From Diphasiastrum complanatum (lineage: Eukaryota; Streptophyta; Lycopodiopsida; Lycopodiales; Lycopodiaceae): 64,000 bases of DNA. The notes beneath the pieces are model-generated. The model saw nothing but the letters and a program-made list of their open reading frames with translations. It did no database searches and was not told where the DNA came from. Both the position numbers and the translations under genes were made by a program. Shown piece after piece: positions 1 to 11,679 of this stretch (positions are counted from its first letter, which is position 1; each line of letters begins with the position of its first letter). Location: the NCBI GenBank assembly GCA_029204225.1, contig CM055094.1, forward strand, positions 31,307,427 through 31,371,426, written 5' to 3'.

Positions 1-504
1 TAGTAGTCTGATGCTAGTAAGCAATCAAGACAAAAATACAGTATACATGTCCACCTGCGTGCGAAGACAATTATGTCTAGGATCTGTAGATCCAACTGCC
101 CACTAGTAAAGTGAGATGATTGCTCGTGAGAGAACTGTGTTTCTCCCATGCCAGCGCACTGCGTGGATTTGCATGCAATGCTTGAAGAAATTAGAGAGAG
201 ATCAACATAGATGATTTTTTTGTTGTGTCTGATCTCAAATGCAAATGCGTCTGCTGTTTATTCGTGTGTCTGACTAAGTTTTCTTGTTCATTTGAATTTC
301 GCACTTTGGTTGAAACTATGTTGAATGTTGCATTTATTTTATAAACGTAGATCAGCAGTGCCTGACTACACTTTGGAGGACTGTAGGAATGATTTAGCAG
401 GCGGTGTCCAGCAATCGCATCTGAACTCCATCCGAGGGACAAGAGAGAGTCATGGTTCCTTCACAAAAGCTTCGCGATTGCAATCCTCCTCATACTCTCA
501 ACAA
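1..504. other. Unassigned left edge, probably decayed copia sequence
   Basis: No confident gene is seen here. Sequence running into the copia remnant that begins near 505 suggests the last few hundred bases are older pol sequence of the same element, but frames change too often to place domains. The left end is cut by the window. Confidence 0.35.
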
Positions 505-1076
505 ATACCCCAATGGATCCAAGCATAGTATTGACTAAACTTTCTTGTGCTGAGATTGATAGTGAAGTACTTGACTTAGCGAAGTACCCTTATCATTCAC
601 TAATCGGATCTCTAATGTATGCAATGCTGTGTGCTAGACCAAATTTAGCATACACTTGTTAGCACGTTAAGTCAATTCATGTCTAATCCTAGGATCTCTC
701 ATTGGAAAGCATTAAAGAGAGTGATGAGTTATATTTAGGGAAGTTTAGATCACATTTTATGTTATGATGGAAATGCCATCGACCCACTCGTCCTGCGAGG
801 CTACTCCGACTCAGATTGGGGAGGAACAGTCTCTTCCAGAAAATCTACCTTTGGGTTTTGGTTCTATTTGGCAGGGGGACTGATTTCGTGGAACTCAAGA
901 AAGCAGAAATCAGTTGCGATTCGGGAGAAAGTTTTCTCAGGGCAAGTGATCCTCCAATACTGCTTCACAACAAAAATGGTCGCAGACATCTTCACCAAAG
1001 CGCTTCCCAGGATCAAGCATTAGAAGTTCTTCAACATGCTAAACCTGATGAAGATACCAAGGCACCAACCGTGACC
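505..1076 (+). pseudogene. Ty1/copia pol remnant: RT end and RNase H
   Basis: Shifting + frames give the hallmark end of a copia polyprotein. The segment joining RT to RNase H reads YHSLIGSLMYAMLCARPN near 590-640. A broken 'HWKALKR' region near 700 follows, then the RNase H strand 'RGYSDSDWGGT' near 800 and the terminal motif 'VADIFTKALPRIK' near 980-1015. In the family this domain degrades the RNA template during reverse transcription. In-frame stops near 660 and several indels show it is dead. The polypurine tract and an LTR start follow directly, so this is the 3' end of one element whose 5' part lies outside the window or is lost. Confidence 0.8.
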
Positions 1077-1260
1077 TTAAGGGGGACTGTTGGAAATTAC
1101 GCCCACACTTGCCTCCTTGGTGAATGATTAACTTCTATTTTATGATTCTTCTTGCATGTTCATTGATCATTGATCTACGGTCAGGTGAAACCAACTTTGG
1201 TTCTACGTCTGCTCATCTAATACCTACAGGAATCACAAACTTAGATAGCCAATTTGTTTA
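1077..1260 (+). repeat. Polypurine tract and start of copia 3' LTR
   Basis: The run TTAAGGGGGA (1077 onward) is a standard plant copia polypurine tract. It is followed at 1088 by TGTTGGAAATTAC, a typical copia LTR start beginning TG. The partner 5' LTR is not in the window, so the LTR's far end is a guess. Confidence 0.55.
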
Positions 1261-1402
1261 AAGAGCATCTACAACGGGCTTCCGGCTGATCTCCAGCAAA
1301 GGGTAACCAATTCTATCATAAATTCAAGTTCAGATGTTAATTTCAATAACTTGAAGTCATTGAAGACTTGGCCATCTTCAACGACTTCCACAAAACTTAC
1401 AT

Positions 1403-2200
1403 TTAGAACAAGTAACAAACAAGCAAGATGAAAATAACAAAAGCATCATTTGAAATTTTTTCATCAACATCATTTTTATCAAGAGTTAGATTGGTTTGTT
1501 TCTCACCTTGATCTCTCTTCTTCTTGAAGAAATCACTAGCAAAATGTCCTTTGACTCCACAATAAATTTTTTTTAGCTTGAATCTATCTTTCTTCTTGCC
1601 AACAAAAGTAGAAGTCTCACCTTGATCTTGCCCTTTTGACCATGTGCTTTTGTCTTTGCCCTTGAACTTTCCTTTTGTGAACATTGCTTCCTCCTCTCCA
1701 ACTTGAGATGTATAAGATGCTCCCTCTCTTGCTTGGAGTCTAAACTCTTCAGCCACCAAGGCCTCTTGCAAGTCCTCCCATACTTGGTAATGTCTTTTGA
1801 ATAGCAAAACTTTGCACCAAGTTAGCATGATCATCCAACAATCCATTAAAAACAACTTGAACAAGCTCCACGTCCTTAATGCTTTCACTAATACATGCTA
1901 GTTCATCACTCAAAGCTTTAACTCTCAAAACAAAAGCATGAGCACTTTCATCCCTCTTTTGAAGACTTTGAAAATTTTTCCTCCTTAGGGTTAGGACCCT
2001 AGATGTAGACTTGGACTCATAAACCTTTTTCAAGGTTTCCCAAGCTTCACTAGATGTAGTGCACTTACCAACTTCCTTGAGAAGTTCATTGATGCAATCA
2101 AGATTTGAGCTAGAAACCGATCCAAATTTCTCATAGAATTAATGGCATCCTTAAATCCACCACTAGATTTGGAAAATACTCCAACTTTGGCTTGCAACAT
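1403..2200 (-). pseudogene. Ty1/copia gag remnant
   Basis: Reading from the primer site at 2212 leftwards, the minus strand encodes a UBN2/DUF4219-type copia gag in two overlapping frames. The 5' part has 'TSSEAWETLKKVYESKS' and 'LRRKNFQSLQKRDESAHAF', near 1930-2060. The 3' part (1403-1888) ends in a degenerate zinc knuckle, 'IYCGVKGHFASDFFKKK'. The canonical CX2CX4HX4C has lost its first and last cysteines (I or Y for C, F for C), so nucleic-acid binding would be impaired. A frameshift near 1800 separates the halves. Protease, integrase and RT are absent downstream, so the element is truncated at about 1400. Confidence 0.8.
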
Positions 2201-2212
2201 GCTCTGATACCA
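2201..2212 (-). other. Copia primer-binding site (tRNA-iMet type)
   Basis: The minus strand reads TGGTATCAGAGC, the classical plant copia primer site complementary to the 3' end of initiator tRNA-Met. It sits immediately 5' of the gag remnant. Confidence 0.8.
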
Positions 2213-2460
2213 TGTGAAAATTTTAGAGATTCAAAACATACTTAATGAATCACTAAGATCTTGACCAAATTTGGTTGCACATCTAGACTTAGCTACAAGA
2301 TAGAAATCATCACTTTAAACATGCTAGAACTTAGAAATCATGAAGATATGTTGATAAGCACTTACATAAGACTTGGTACTATCCCTGTCCATACAACAGC
2401 AACATCCTATAGTCATTCACATGTGTGGATGCAAGATCAACAATAAAAATTACATTCTAC
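2213..2460 (-). repeat. 5' LTR (minus orientation) of the copia gag remnant
   Basis: Directly beyond the primer site the plus strand reads TGTGAAAATTTTAGAG, the inverted end of an LTR (CA-3' on the minus strand). The LTR's outer end was not located, so the right coordinate is arbitrary. The TGTGAAA terminus matches the ends of the LTR at 52807. Confidence 0.45.
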
Positions 2461-4162
2461 GCACTAGAAATCAAGATATCTTGAGAAATACACATGAGAT
2501 TCTCAATAGCAAGTTGATGTGAGGATACACGAAACTGTCCCATATAGTATCGAAGACCATTTAGGTGTCTTTCATGTACCCCAGTTTACAATCATATGAA
2601 AGAAAGAAAATATTTTTTATTCTGCCCTATGGACAAAATACCACTTGCTCTTTCAACAAAAACATGTAAGAGTGGGAAAAACAAATTGTTTATAACAAAA
2701 AACTATCAAATGAAAGATAAATAAGGGAAATACTGATAGATGAGGCAAAGGATTAAAGACTAAGCCATCTATATACAAAGGCTTGAAAGGTAAAGCAAAA
2801 TTGTAACTTTTTTTTTTTCTTTCCATACAACTACATTGGTTGGAATATTCATGAAACATTGGACTACTCATGATAGTGATATTTGACAAAGGAGGTCTCA
2901 CCAGAACTCCTTGAGATTGAAATGTTTGAAAATCACATTTTAGTTTATTGCCAGTGTGGTTTAATCTTGTATTTGCAGACGCCTAAGGTATGAATGGTTG
3001 TTACAAAAGATATGTAAAATAATATTATATGTGACTATGGGTTATACTAGCTATACTATAGGTAGATATTGCAAGTGAAAAAATAAATAAACTTGATATT
3101 CTTTATTTAAAATAATATAGTGATGAATCTTGTGGCTTGATAATGTTGGTCCATTCTAGTAAAAGATTTTCAATGACATTTTGACACCCAATACTCTTAA
3201 TCATAATCCCACGGGTTACATGTGTTGATCTAGATTTGTCTTTTCTTTCTATAAGTCCATTAATATTCTAGATTGATGATATTTTAGTGTTCTTATTGAT
3301 AATCTATAAATAATGTGATACTATGAGTGCTAAAATATGTTGTCATTATATGGTCATGCATATGACACATAAGTTGACAAGTTTCATATTTTTTAAGCTT
3401 GAGATTGCTATCCTCACCATGCTTAACTCATGGAAAAGGCAAATATGATTTTTTTCTTTTATATTAGTTGTAAAGTTTTTGATAGAAACATTTAAACATC
3501 CATGTCTACGTATGCATTAGGATAACTTCCCGATTTTTGCACATGACATGACAATTTTTAAATGGGGTATTCATTGAAGTTGTAGAGATGAGCATAAATC
3601 ATTGATACAAATGTCTTTGAAATCACACAACTTTGATGTACATGTATGCCATATTAGCTTTGTATTGGTGTGATGAAACTTTTTTGTATCTTAGTTGCAT
3701 GCAAATATATGCATTTAGACGATTATTCAACTTTTGAAAGGCACAAACAATACCATTAAGTTGTATTATTTTCTAAATTTCATGTTTCATTACAATCAAA
3801 TTTGATATTAAAGTCATCCAGTTGTAGAGCATGATTTCCTTTAAAACTTGCACATTTAAAAAAGCTACTATAGGTAACTTCAAGTGGTACTTTATATACA
3901 AGTTGGATATACTACTATTATAAAAGGAGTATATATATTTTATAATGAATCTCTATCTTAACATACATTGACATTTTAGATATAAGTAGTGAGTCCATGA
4001 CTATTTCAAATTGCTCCCTCACATCTTTACCTTTGTAAATAAATTAAAACACTACCTAATTCTAAAATGTCTCTTTCAATCGAACATAGATATAAGAATT
4101 ATTGTTTTAGCCACAAATACTTATAAAAGTAAGTATGAATAAAAAAGAATGTGTCATCAAAT

Positions 4163-4187
4163 TGTGTGTGTGTGTGTGTGTGTGTGT
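4163..4187. repeat. (GT)n microsatellite
   Basis: About 25 bases of uninterrupted GT/TG dinucleotide. Confidence 0.9.
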
Positions 4188-4869
4188 CATCACCTCTAAT
4201 TGACTAGCCACTAATCTTAGGTCAAGGGTGAGCTAGAGGATGTTAGAGGACTCAAGGTAGATCCAAATTGATATACTAGTGAGAGCTAATGTACTATGAC
4301 AAAAGTTCTAGTTGAAAAAAAAGATCTAGGAATAGCTTGTACTATGAGGTTATAAAGCTCAGAGGCATGCCAACATTCTTTCATTAATATTGAATCAATG
4401 TTATGACATCAATTGGGATTAGAAGTACACCAAGCGATAATTTTTCCTATTGGGTTCTCTCCAAACTAATAACGTCACCTTCATGTGAATTCATTTTACA
4501 TGAACCACTGGGTGAATTATCATCGTACATTGGAGATCAATGTTCAAAAGTTAAAGAAACAAACAATAGTCCAAGACTATCCACAATTTCTTGTCGACCT
4601 GTCATAAATGCTCCTTGGTATAAATACACTTAGAATATCAAGAAAACTAAGGTATAACAATTCATTCTACAAGAATATCTAGGAGATTTACCAAGATAAA
4701 ATGAATTTACTCAATTTTGAGTACCTCGGATACTCTCTAGAGTTAAGGGCTCTATTCCTAGCATCTCATGCAAGAAAATAGCAACATTTTAATCTCAATA
4801 GATTTGTCTATCTCCAGATTAACCATAGATCTAGGTTGAAAACCATACACAAACATCTATAGACCACAA

Positions 4870-4897
4870 TTTGTGTTAGCATCTGTGCTAACACAAA
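4870..4897. repeat. 12-bp perfect inverted repeat with 4-nt loop
   Basis: The arms TTTGTGTTAGCA and TGCTAACACAAA are exact reverse complements around the loop TCTG. TGTTAGCA and TGCTAACA resemble copia LTR ends, so this could be a scar of a lost element. It is also compatible with chance in AT-rich DNA. Confidence 0.5.
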
Positions 4898-5720
4898 ATA
4901 AAAAATAAAAAAGAGAGAAATAAAACTCCGTGGCATGTGTTTTGTAAGTCCACGTATGAGTGCCTGTTAATAAACTTCCACCATGGCATGTGTTTGTAAG
5001 CCCATGAGTAGAAGCTTAAAAAATAATAAAATAGCTTAAACTTAGATTTACAACTTAGACATAGTAAACTTAAGATTAGAAATATTTTGTCTTAAGTTTT
5101 CCTAAGTTAAGAAACTTTGAAGTTCTAAATCCTAAGTCAAAAGTTCTAGAAAGGCTAGAAATAGATTAGTCCCATAACTTAGTGGATACTTATGGAAGAC
5201 CCTCCTTGCCATAAAAGAGAGATATTTGCCTTGTAAATAACACTTTTGAGATTTTCCCTAAAGAGTTGAAGAGAAATCACACTTCTATTTCATAGCTTGA
5301 TTGGCATGTGCCTCTTTTGTTTGTGATTTAGACAAGGTCATTTCATTTAAGCAATTTGACATTGGTGAGGGGTGTGATTTAGTGATATAAATATTTGTGG
5401 ATCTTGCTATTGTTGATTAGCGAATATTTTTTTTGATGAGGAAATGCCTCAAAACAGGTATTTTTATTTAATGTATAAGAAATATTATGTACTGAACATT
5501 TGGACTTGCAACATTGTGTGTTGAATATAACTTTTGTGTTTTTTCTTCTATGATTGTTTAAAGCACGACGCCTCCACAAGATAGCAAAAAGTTAAAGAAG
5601 ATGCAATATTATTACAAAATGAAATCACGTAAAAAAAGCACAAATGCTTGATCAAAGACTCAGTGGAACATCATCGTCTTCAAGTTCTAAACCCCCAGCC
5701 TCGACTTAAATGGAAGGTAC

Positions 5721-6300
5721 TGTGAAAATTTGGCAAAATCTAGCTTGAGTATTTTGCATATCTTTGTACCTATGGAAACTCTCACATGTGTGGAGCATGT
5801 TCCCACGTTTGGAAAGTAGTCATAATCATGTTAGATCTATGTTGAGTTAGGGGTACTTGAAATTTAGTAGACATCAATCCATGTGTTAGTAGTTGATTAG
5901 GCCATTTTTGGCAATAGAGCCAATTTGAGCAAGTACGCATGTAAAGTCATGATTAGGCCAAAAGTAGAGTGTGATGTGGCTTGAGCTAGGTTTGTAAATG
6001 ATGAGGTTGGATGTGTCACACTTCCCTATGTATTGGCATAAGAGCTAGTGACCAATCAAAATCTAGAAATCCACCAAATTGGTCCAATCAAGTTTGAGGG
6101 TCAATATGTCACTAAGCCAATCATATTTAGAGGAGGAAAGGAAGGTCCCATCATGTTTCACTCCCCTTGACCTCTAGTTGGTACTTATATGTGTCTTAGA
6201 TCAATTCTATGTAAGTTTTTTGGAGTTAATGAGAGTTTCTACATTTTGAGTCAAATTGGCTTTCTCTCTTCACCCAAGTTTTGGTGAAAGACAAACAATG
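5721..6300 (+). repeat. Possible diverged LTR (solo or 5')
   Basis: The segment opens with TGTGAAAATTTGGC and has the same style as the outer LTR at 52807. That includes a 'GGCCAAAA' stretch, 'GAGTCAAATT' and a TC-rich segment before the 3' end. It is followed by TGGCGCAACATCTGCGAAG, which could be a non-iMet primer site. No partner copy or target duplication was found, so the call is tentative. Confidence 0.3.
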
Positions 6301-6513
6301 GCGCAACATCTGCGAAGTTTGGAAAGCACGTTGAGGAGCCCAACATGGTTTTGGAGGTATATTTTGACTATTTAGTACTTGTCTTTATCATACACATATT
6401 TATAATTTTTCTGAAAAAAAAAACTAATGCCTGTATAATGTTCACTCTTGTAAATGTCTTACATGATTGACAATCTTATTAACAAGATATGAGATATCAA
6501 TTTTGGATCATCT

Positions 6514-6888
6514 TTGGCATTAGACGAAGATCTTGTTGATGATCATATTATTGATGTCACTAGTCACTACACACCTCATGATGTGGAAGTTATGCATCTT
6601 TCCATTCTGCATGTGGACCTCACTCACTCCACCACACCTCACACAAATCTTTCCATGGATTCTATTCATCCCACCCCACACATAGATTCTATTCATCCGA
6701 CGACACCTCACATGGATTCTATTCATCCCACAACACCTCACACATATTCTTCTATGGATTCTATTCATTCCATGACACCACACATAGATTCTATCCATCC
6801 CACGACACCTCACATCGATTCTATCCATCCCATGACACCTCACATTGATTCTATCCACCCCACATCACCTCACATACCTTGTGTGTAG
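6514..6888 (+). CDS. Open frame with decapeptide repeats, function unknown
   Basis: A 124-codon open frame starts at ATG 6514 and ends at TAG 6886. After about 45 ordinary residues (start MALDEDLVDDHI) it consists of near-identical decapeptides of the form TPHIDSIHPT, with a few units shortened or interrupted by 'HTYSSM'. Third-position changes (TCT/TCC, CAT/CAC, ATT/ATC) tend to be silent, which hints at past coding use, but a 30-bp minisatellite in phase would also stay open by default. No known family, signal peptide or membrane segment is recognised. The place after a possible LTR and primer site could make it a remnant element gene. Confidence 0.3.
   Translation: MALDEDLVDDHIIDVTSHYTPHDVEVMHLSILHVDLTHSTTPHTNLSMDSIHPTPHIDSIHPTTPHMDSIHPTTPHTYSSMDSIHSMTPHIDSIHPTTPHIDSIHPMTPHIDSIHPTSPHIPCV
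6632..6876 (+). repeat. 30-bp minisatellite (about 8 units)
   Basis: Tandem units of about 30 bp follow the pattern CACCTCACATNGATTCTATN plus CATCCCACNA, with one unit shortened by three bases and one carrying an insertion. The units are directly abutting, so it is not a CRISPR array. Confidence 0.85.
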
Positions 6889-7597
<709 letters not shown>

Positions 7598-7743
7598 TGC
7601 AATATTTATACACCAGTTGGATTTGATTTTTTGTAGATTTTGCAAATTTTGGATATCACACGTGTCTCATTTGTCGACCAAATATTGATGCTCAACACTC
7701 ACGTCATCTAAACAAAGTTGTATATGAAAATCATCACAAGTAC

Positions 7744-9644
7744 TTGCATGATGAAAATCATCCATTTAGAAATTCTCATAAAAGAGGCTTTGGAGGAAGA
7801 TCAGGAACAAGCATGCCTCCAAAGAAAATGTTCATAGTCATATTAAAAAATGTGAGTGAATCAATATGGAAACATTTGGTGGGCAATAAAGATAGTAATT
7901 CTGCTAGACATGACCTACAAGGGTCAAAAACAAAAACCGAGTATTGGCCAAAATTAAGTACTAATGAAAATTTCTATAGTAATCCACAAGCCCCTTGTCT
8001 TCTTATCAAGGAAGAGTACAAATACGTACGGTTAGTCATTTGCAAGATGAGAACACCAACAAGATTTGCTCATTCACTACGAACATCATTCACAGATGAC
8101 AAAAAATTCCAATGGTCTAAAACCTCATGACTGGTTGAAGATGCTTGAGTACATATTTCCAATGTGCATTCATGGTTGTCTAAATTGATCAACTTCGTGA
8201 TGCCATTTACAAATTAGCATCCGTTGTCAGGCACTTACATTTTTTAGTTCACGTCTGATGCAATTGCGTGTTTTTCCTGATACAAGTTTGATAAAATCAT
8301 ATGAACGTACTAAAATCTAGCTATACAAACATGATGTAGATGGATGTGTAACAAGGAGATTCGTGAGATAGACATGCAAACAAAACATGAAGATATGGTG
8401 GAGGCTGTATGCATGCTTGAGAGAGATTTTCCAACTTCTATCTTAGACATATAGGTGCATCTACTTGTGCTCTTGGTCCCGGGAAGTTGGTATTGCTGGT
8501 CCTATGTACTCAAGGTATAATGCACATGATTTTGATTTTAGTGGCTTCAATAAATTTAGTGTGATTTTTTACATCAATAACATAATGATCTCATTGTGTT
8601 AAATTTTTTTGTAGGTGGATGTTTTTAGATTCATGAAAATTTTGAAAGACTTTCGTCAGAAGGCAAGGATAGAAGGAAGCATGTTAGAGGGATGGTTAGT
8701 GCAAGAATCTTTGTTTTATGTTACCAAAGTTTTGCTTTAGATAGATCCATCTACTCCATGACTATGGCCTATGGCATGATGAGAAAAGCAATGAGGTGAA
8801 AGGTGAAAAACCTCAAGGTATGGGCAGTCTTAAAAAAATGACACCTATTTTGAGAGAAATTTTTTTAGCATTCATGATCTATAATTTAGGAGTGATGGAT
8901 AAGTGATTGGAATTATATGAACAAGAAAAAAAAAAGGGCCTTAACTAGACATCGACACCAACACAATAGGCATGGAGGTCAAGCTACACCTTCTTCATGC
9001 TGCACCTTCACATGAATATTTTTTGTTTGACGTGAAATGGTTCCAAATCAACTATAGAGGATCAAATGCAACCGTAAAAGAGATCGTAGTGGACTTTTTG
9101 CTCTCGATTCAACCAAGACAAAAAGCATGGACTTTTCAGACACATGGTATTGCCTCATCATTGGTGCTTGAGTTTCACATTTTTTTTTCTTTTTATCGAT
9201 TGTAACCAATATTATATTAAGCATCTACACTTTTTCATTACATCCATTTATTGTGAATTAAAATTTGATGATAACAAATCTCTAATCTTAACATTGTTAA
9301 AGGTGCAGGTATTTTTTCACCCAAATCAAGTAAACAATAATTGGTGGTATGTTGTTTAGGTTAAGCCACGCGCAAGACATGCATTTGAAAATGCATATGT
9401 TGAGAATGAAATGGAGGGTCTAAATTTGGACAACACAAATATATCTAATGAAGATGTACATATATCTTCAAGTTTTATAAATCTTGAAAACCTCAGAAAT
9501 GAACCTCATGATTTCAACCCAAATGATGAAGCGGACAATATTGAGAGAGGGTCCGATTTCTATGTTGATGATGAAAATTATCTAAGCGGAGATGAGTTGC
9601 AAGATGTATTGGCTGATGAATTTGTATCTTGCGACGATGACTAA
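7744..9644 (+). pseudogene. CACTA (En/Spm) transposase remnant, DUF4218 and C-terminal regions
   Basis: A decayed transposase of the plant CACTA superfamily, which in living copies cuts and pastes elements with CACTA ends. Order of conserved blocks: 'PCLLIKEEYKYVRL' near 8005-8035; 'RTPTRFAHSLRTSF' near 8050-8090; 'LKPHDWLKMLEYIFPMCI' near 8118-8170; 'DQLRDAIYKLASVVRHL' in a shifted frame near 8190; 'AVCMLERDFPTSILDI' near 8405-8450; then after an intron-like gap (about 8515-8613) 'RFMKILKDFRQKARIEGS' and 'LEGWLVQESLFYVT' to about 8720. The C-terminal block 'VFFHPNQVNNNWWYVV' (near 9310-9358) leads into an acidic tail ending at TAA 9642. Several frameshifts and stops make it non-functional. 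The N-terminal transposase half and clear CACTA ends were not found. Confidence 0.8.
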
Positions 9645-9651
9645 ACTATGT

Positions 9652-9726
9652 ATATGGCACAATTAATTTTGTTATAAAACAATACATTATATATATTGTT
9701 TTATAACAAAATTAATTGTGACATAT
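9652..9726. repeat. Hairpin with 33-bp arms after the CACTA remnant
   Basis: The arms 9652-9684 and 9694-9726 are reverse complements with one mismatch (GGCAC against GTCAC) around a 9-base loop. The hairpin starts 8 bases after the last transposase codon. It may be a subterminal repeat, a small foldback insertion or a transcription-end structure. Confidence 0.85.
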
Positions 9727-11414
9727 ATATTGTTTTCAAAATTATTACATCTTTATAAGATGTTGCATTTCTTAAGTTTCATTTCAAACACATCTCGCAA
9801 TCACTTAAAATTGGAAAAACTTATCAATAGATTGTGAACTAATTAGAAAATGTAGGACGTTGATTATATATATATATTATAGTTAAAAAATGTTTCTTTG
9901 CGATAACATTTATGAAAATCATATGAAAGACAATAATGCACTTTGCCACATTCACTTATTCATTCATCTTTGCAAACACACAAATGTATACAACATTGCA
10001 TTCTTAATATCAACAAATTTTTGGAACAAGCTACCACATGGGTCTAAAGGTACTCAACATCCTTTCAAGTGCAAATTTAGCTCACACTATTTCTACCCTA
10101 GTAATACCATACTGAGATTAATGCCGAATTTTGATTATGGAACTTTCTCAATACATAAACACATCATAATGTCTATAAAATAAGATAGCAGGTTGTATTC
10201 GGCCAAAGTGAAAGATGATTCATATTGTAGCTAAAATACTCTACTTATTTATGACCTCAAATCTAGTAGATCCAAGCTGCAAATGCATCAGAAAAGCAAA
10301 ATCATAACTAGCTGAAATTGGAACAACTTCACTAAATGGCCATAACTTGGTCATTATAGCTCCAAATCAAGAAAAAATCACTATGTCCAATATGCTAAGA
10401 AAAAAAGCTACTAATCTAAAACAACAAATCAAACATAAACATTTATTAATCTATTTGATATTGAATTGAAGCATTTTGAAAATTGAAAAATCAAGAAACA
10501 TTTAAACATGTATACCATTCATATACATCAAATTAGCATAGCAAAATTTTCAAAAAGGAAATCGAAAACTTATGGAAAGTTCAAAATTAGATAATTGTAG
10601 AATAGCCTTAAATATTAACATGACCTTATCTATTTATAGTACTTCATTGTGCTTCTAGTATGAGTATTCTAATTTGGACCTTACAACCATTATTATAGTC
10701 TCACTATTTATAAATATAGCACATTTGTTCAAGCCATCTTATTAACTATCCTATTCATTTTAGCACCAACAATATATTTAGCATTGCAATTCTCAAGCAC
10801 ATGGGCTGATTACATGCATGACATGACAATGATCATCTTAATCTAGCTTTTTCTCGATTTGAACATGGAACTTTCATGATCTTTTTGATGTGAATCACTT
10901 TTTGATATGATATAATAGATGAACTACAAGGGATGTATGTCCTTTATCATTGCTCTTGTAATGTGTCAATGGTTTAGACATTTGTACGGTTGTGTTCATC
11001 ATCAAATTTCATTTGTGCAACCCACATGAATTGTATTGACTATGTCCACATCTTTAATTGGTTGGGTTGGAAGGTCCTATGCTAAAGATCCTATGTGTTG
11101 TTGATATCTGGTTTGTTCTAATTGGGTGTCTCCATAGTGTATATGGTTCATGTGCCTCCATTTCCACATGATCAAAGTGTTGTCATACTCTAGACTAAGG
11201 CTTTGTAAGTTGAATGACATTTATTGTGCTTAATTTAGATTCATATTATCATGATTTGATGTTCATTTGATCCTTTATGATGTTTCTTGAATATTTTGAA
11301 TATTTCTCATTTTGTTGCTATAAGGGATTTAAGATGCAATGAACTATGATTGATAGATTATAAAATACCTAGCAAAAAAAAGTTTTATTTGTTAGAAGTC
11401 AGACACGACCAAAC
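9727..11414. other. AT-rich DNA without recognised genes
   Basis: The open frame at 9890-10183 (+) and others are short and match nothing I know. Text such as 'ATAACTTGGTCATTATAGC' has the flavour of old LTR sequence, but no pair was found. Confidence 0.5.
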
Positions 11415-11665
11415 AGTTGAAATAGCAATGATCGAATTATACAGTGCTTTCTTATTTTGACGGCACCACGTGTGCTTAGTTCTAGAGTTATCGGGCCATC
11501 TTTCTTTTACGAGCCCTTTGAGTGCTTTAAGCAACTTATCTTTGTACTTACTCATTAGTTGAATATACAGTTTGAGGAGTAATTTTGTTGTCTTGTCCTG
11601 TTGCACTTGACATTGTGCTGTGGTGATTGATCCGGTTGGGTGTTTAAATTGTGTTTTCTTAACTC
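11415..11665 (+). repeat. 5' LTR of the 11.4-17.1 kb copia element
   Basis: Aligned to the 3' copy from '(A)GTTGAAATAG' to 'TTCTTAACTC'. The ends are not the usual TG...CA. The first shared bases are AGTT and the last are ACTC, so exact borders are uncertain by a few bases. Confidence 0.88.
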
Positions 11666-11679
11666 GGTATCAGAGCCCC
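11666..11679 (+). other. Primer-binding site, tRNA-iMet type
   Basis: GGTATCAGAGCCCC directly follows the 5' LTR and matches the plant initiator tRNA-Met primer site. Confidence 0.85.

Larger units (their letters stand above)
2461..5720. other. AT-rich intergenic DNA
   Basis: I see no gene, tRNA or recognisable transposon protein in these 3.2 kb. Open frames are short and full of stops. A (GT)n run (4163-4187), a small perfect hairpin (4870-4897) and two copies of a short motif around 'GGCATGTGTTT' (about 4933 and 4984) are the only structure noted. Confidence 0.6.

Noticed and set aside
6632-6876. Regular repeats that might be a CRISPR array
   Set aside because: Units abut directly without unique spacers, the repeat is about 30 bp of coding-like sequence, and the context is plant nuclear DNA. 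It is a minisatellite.
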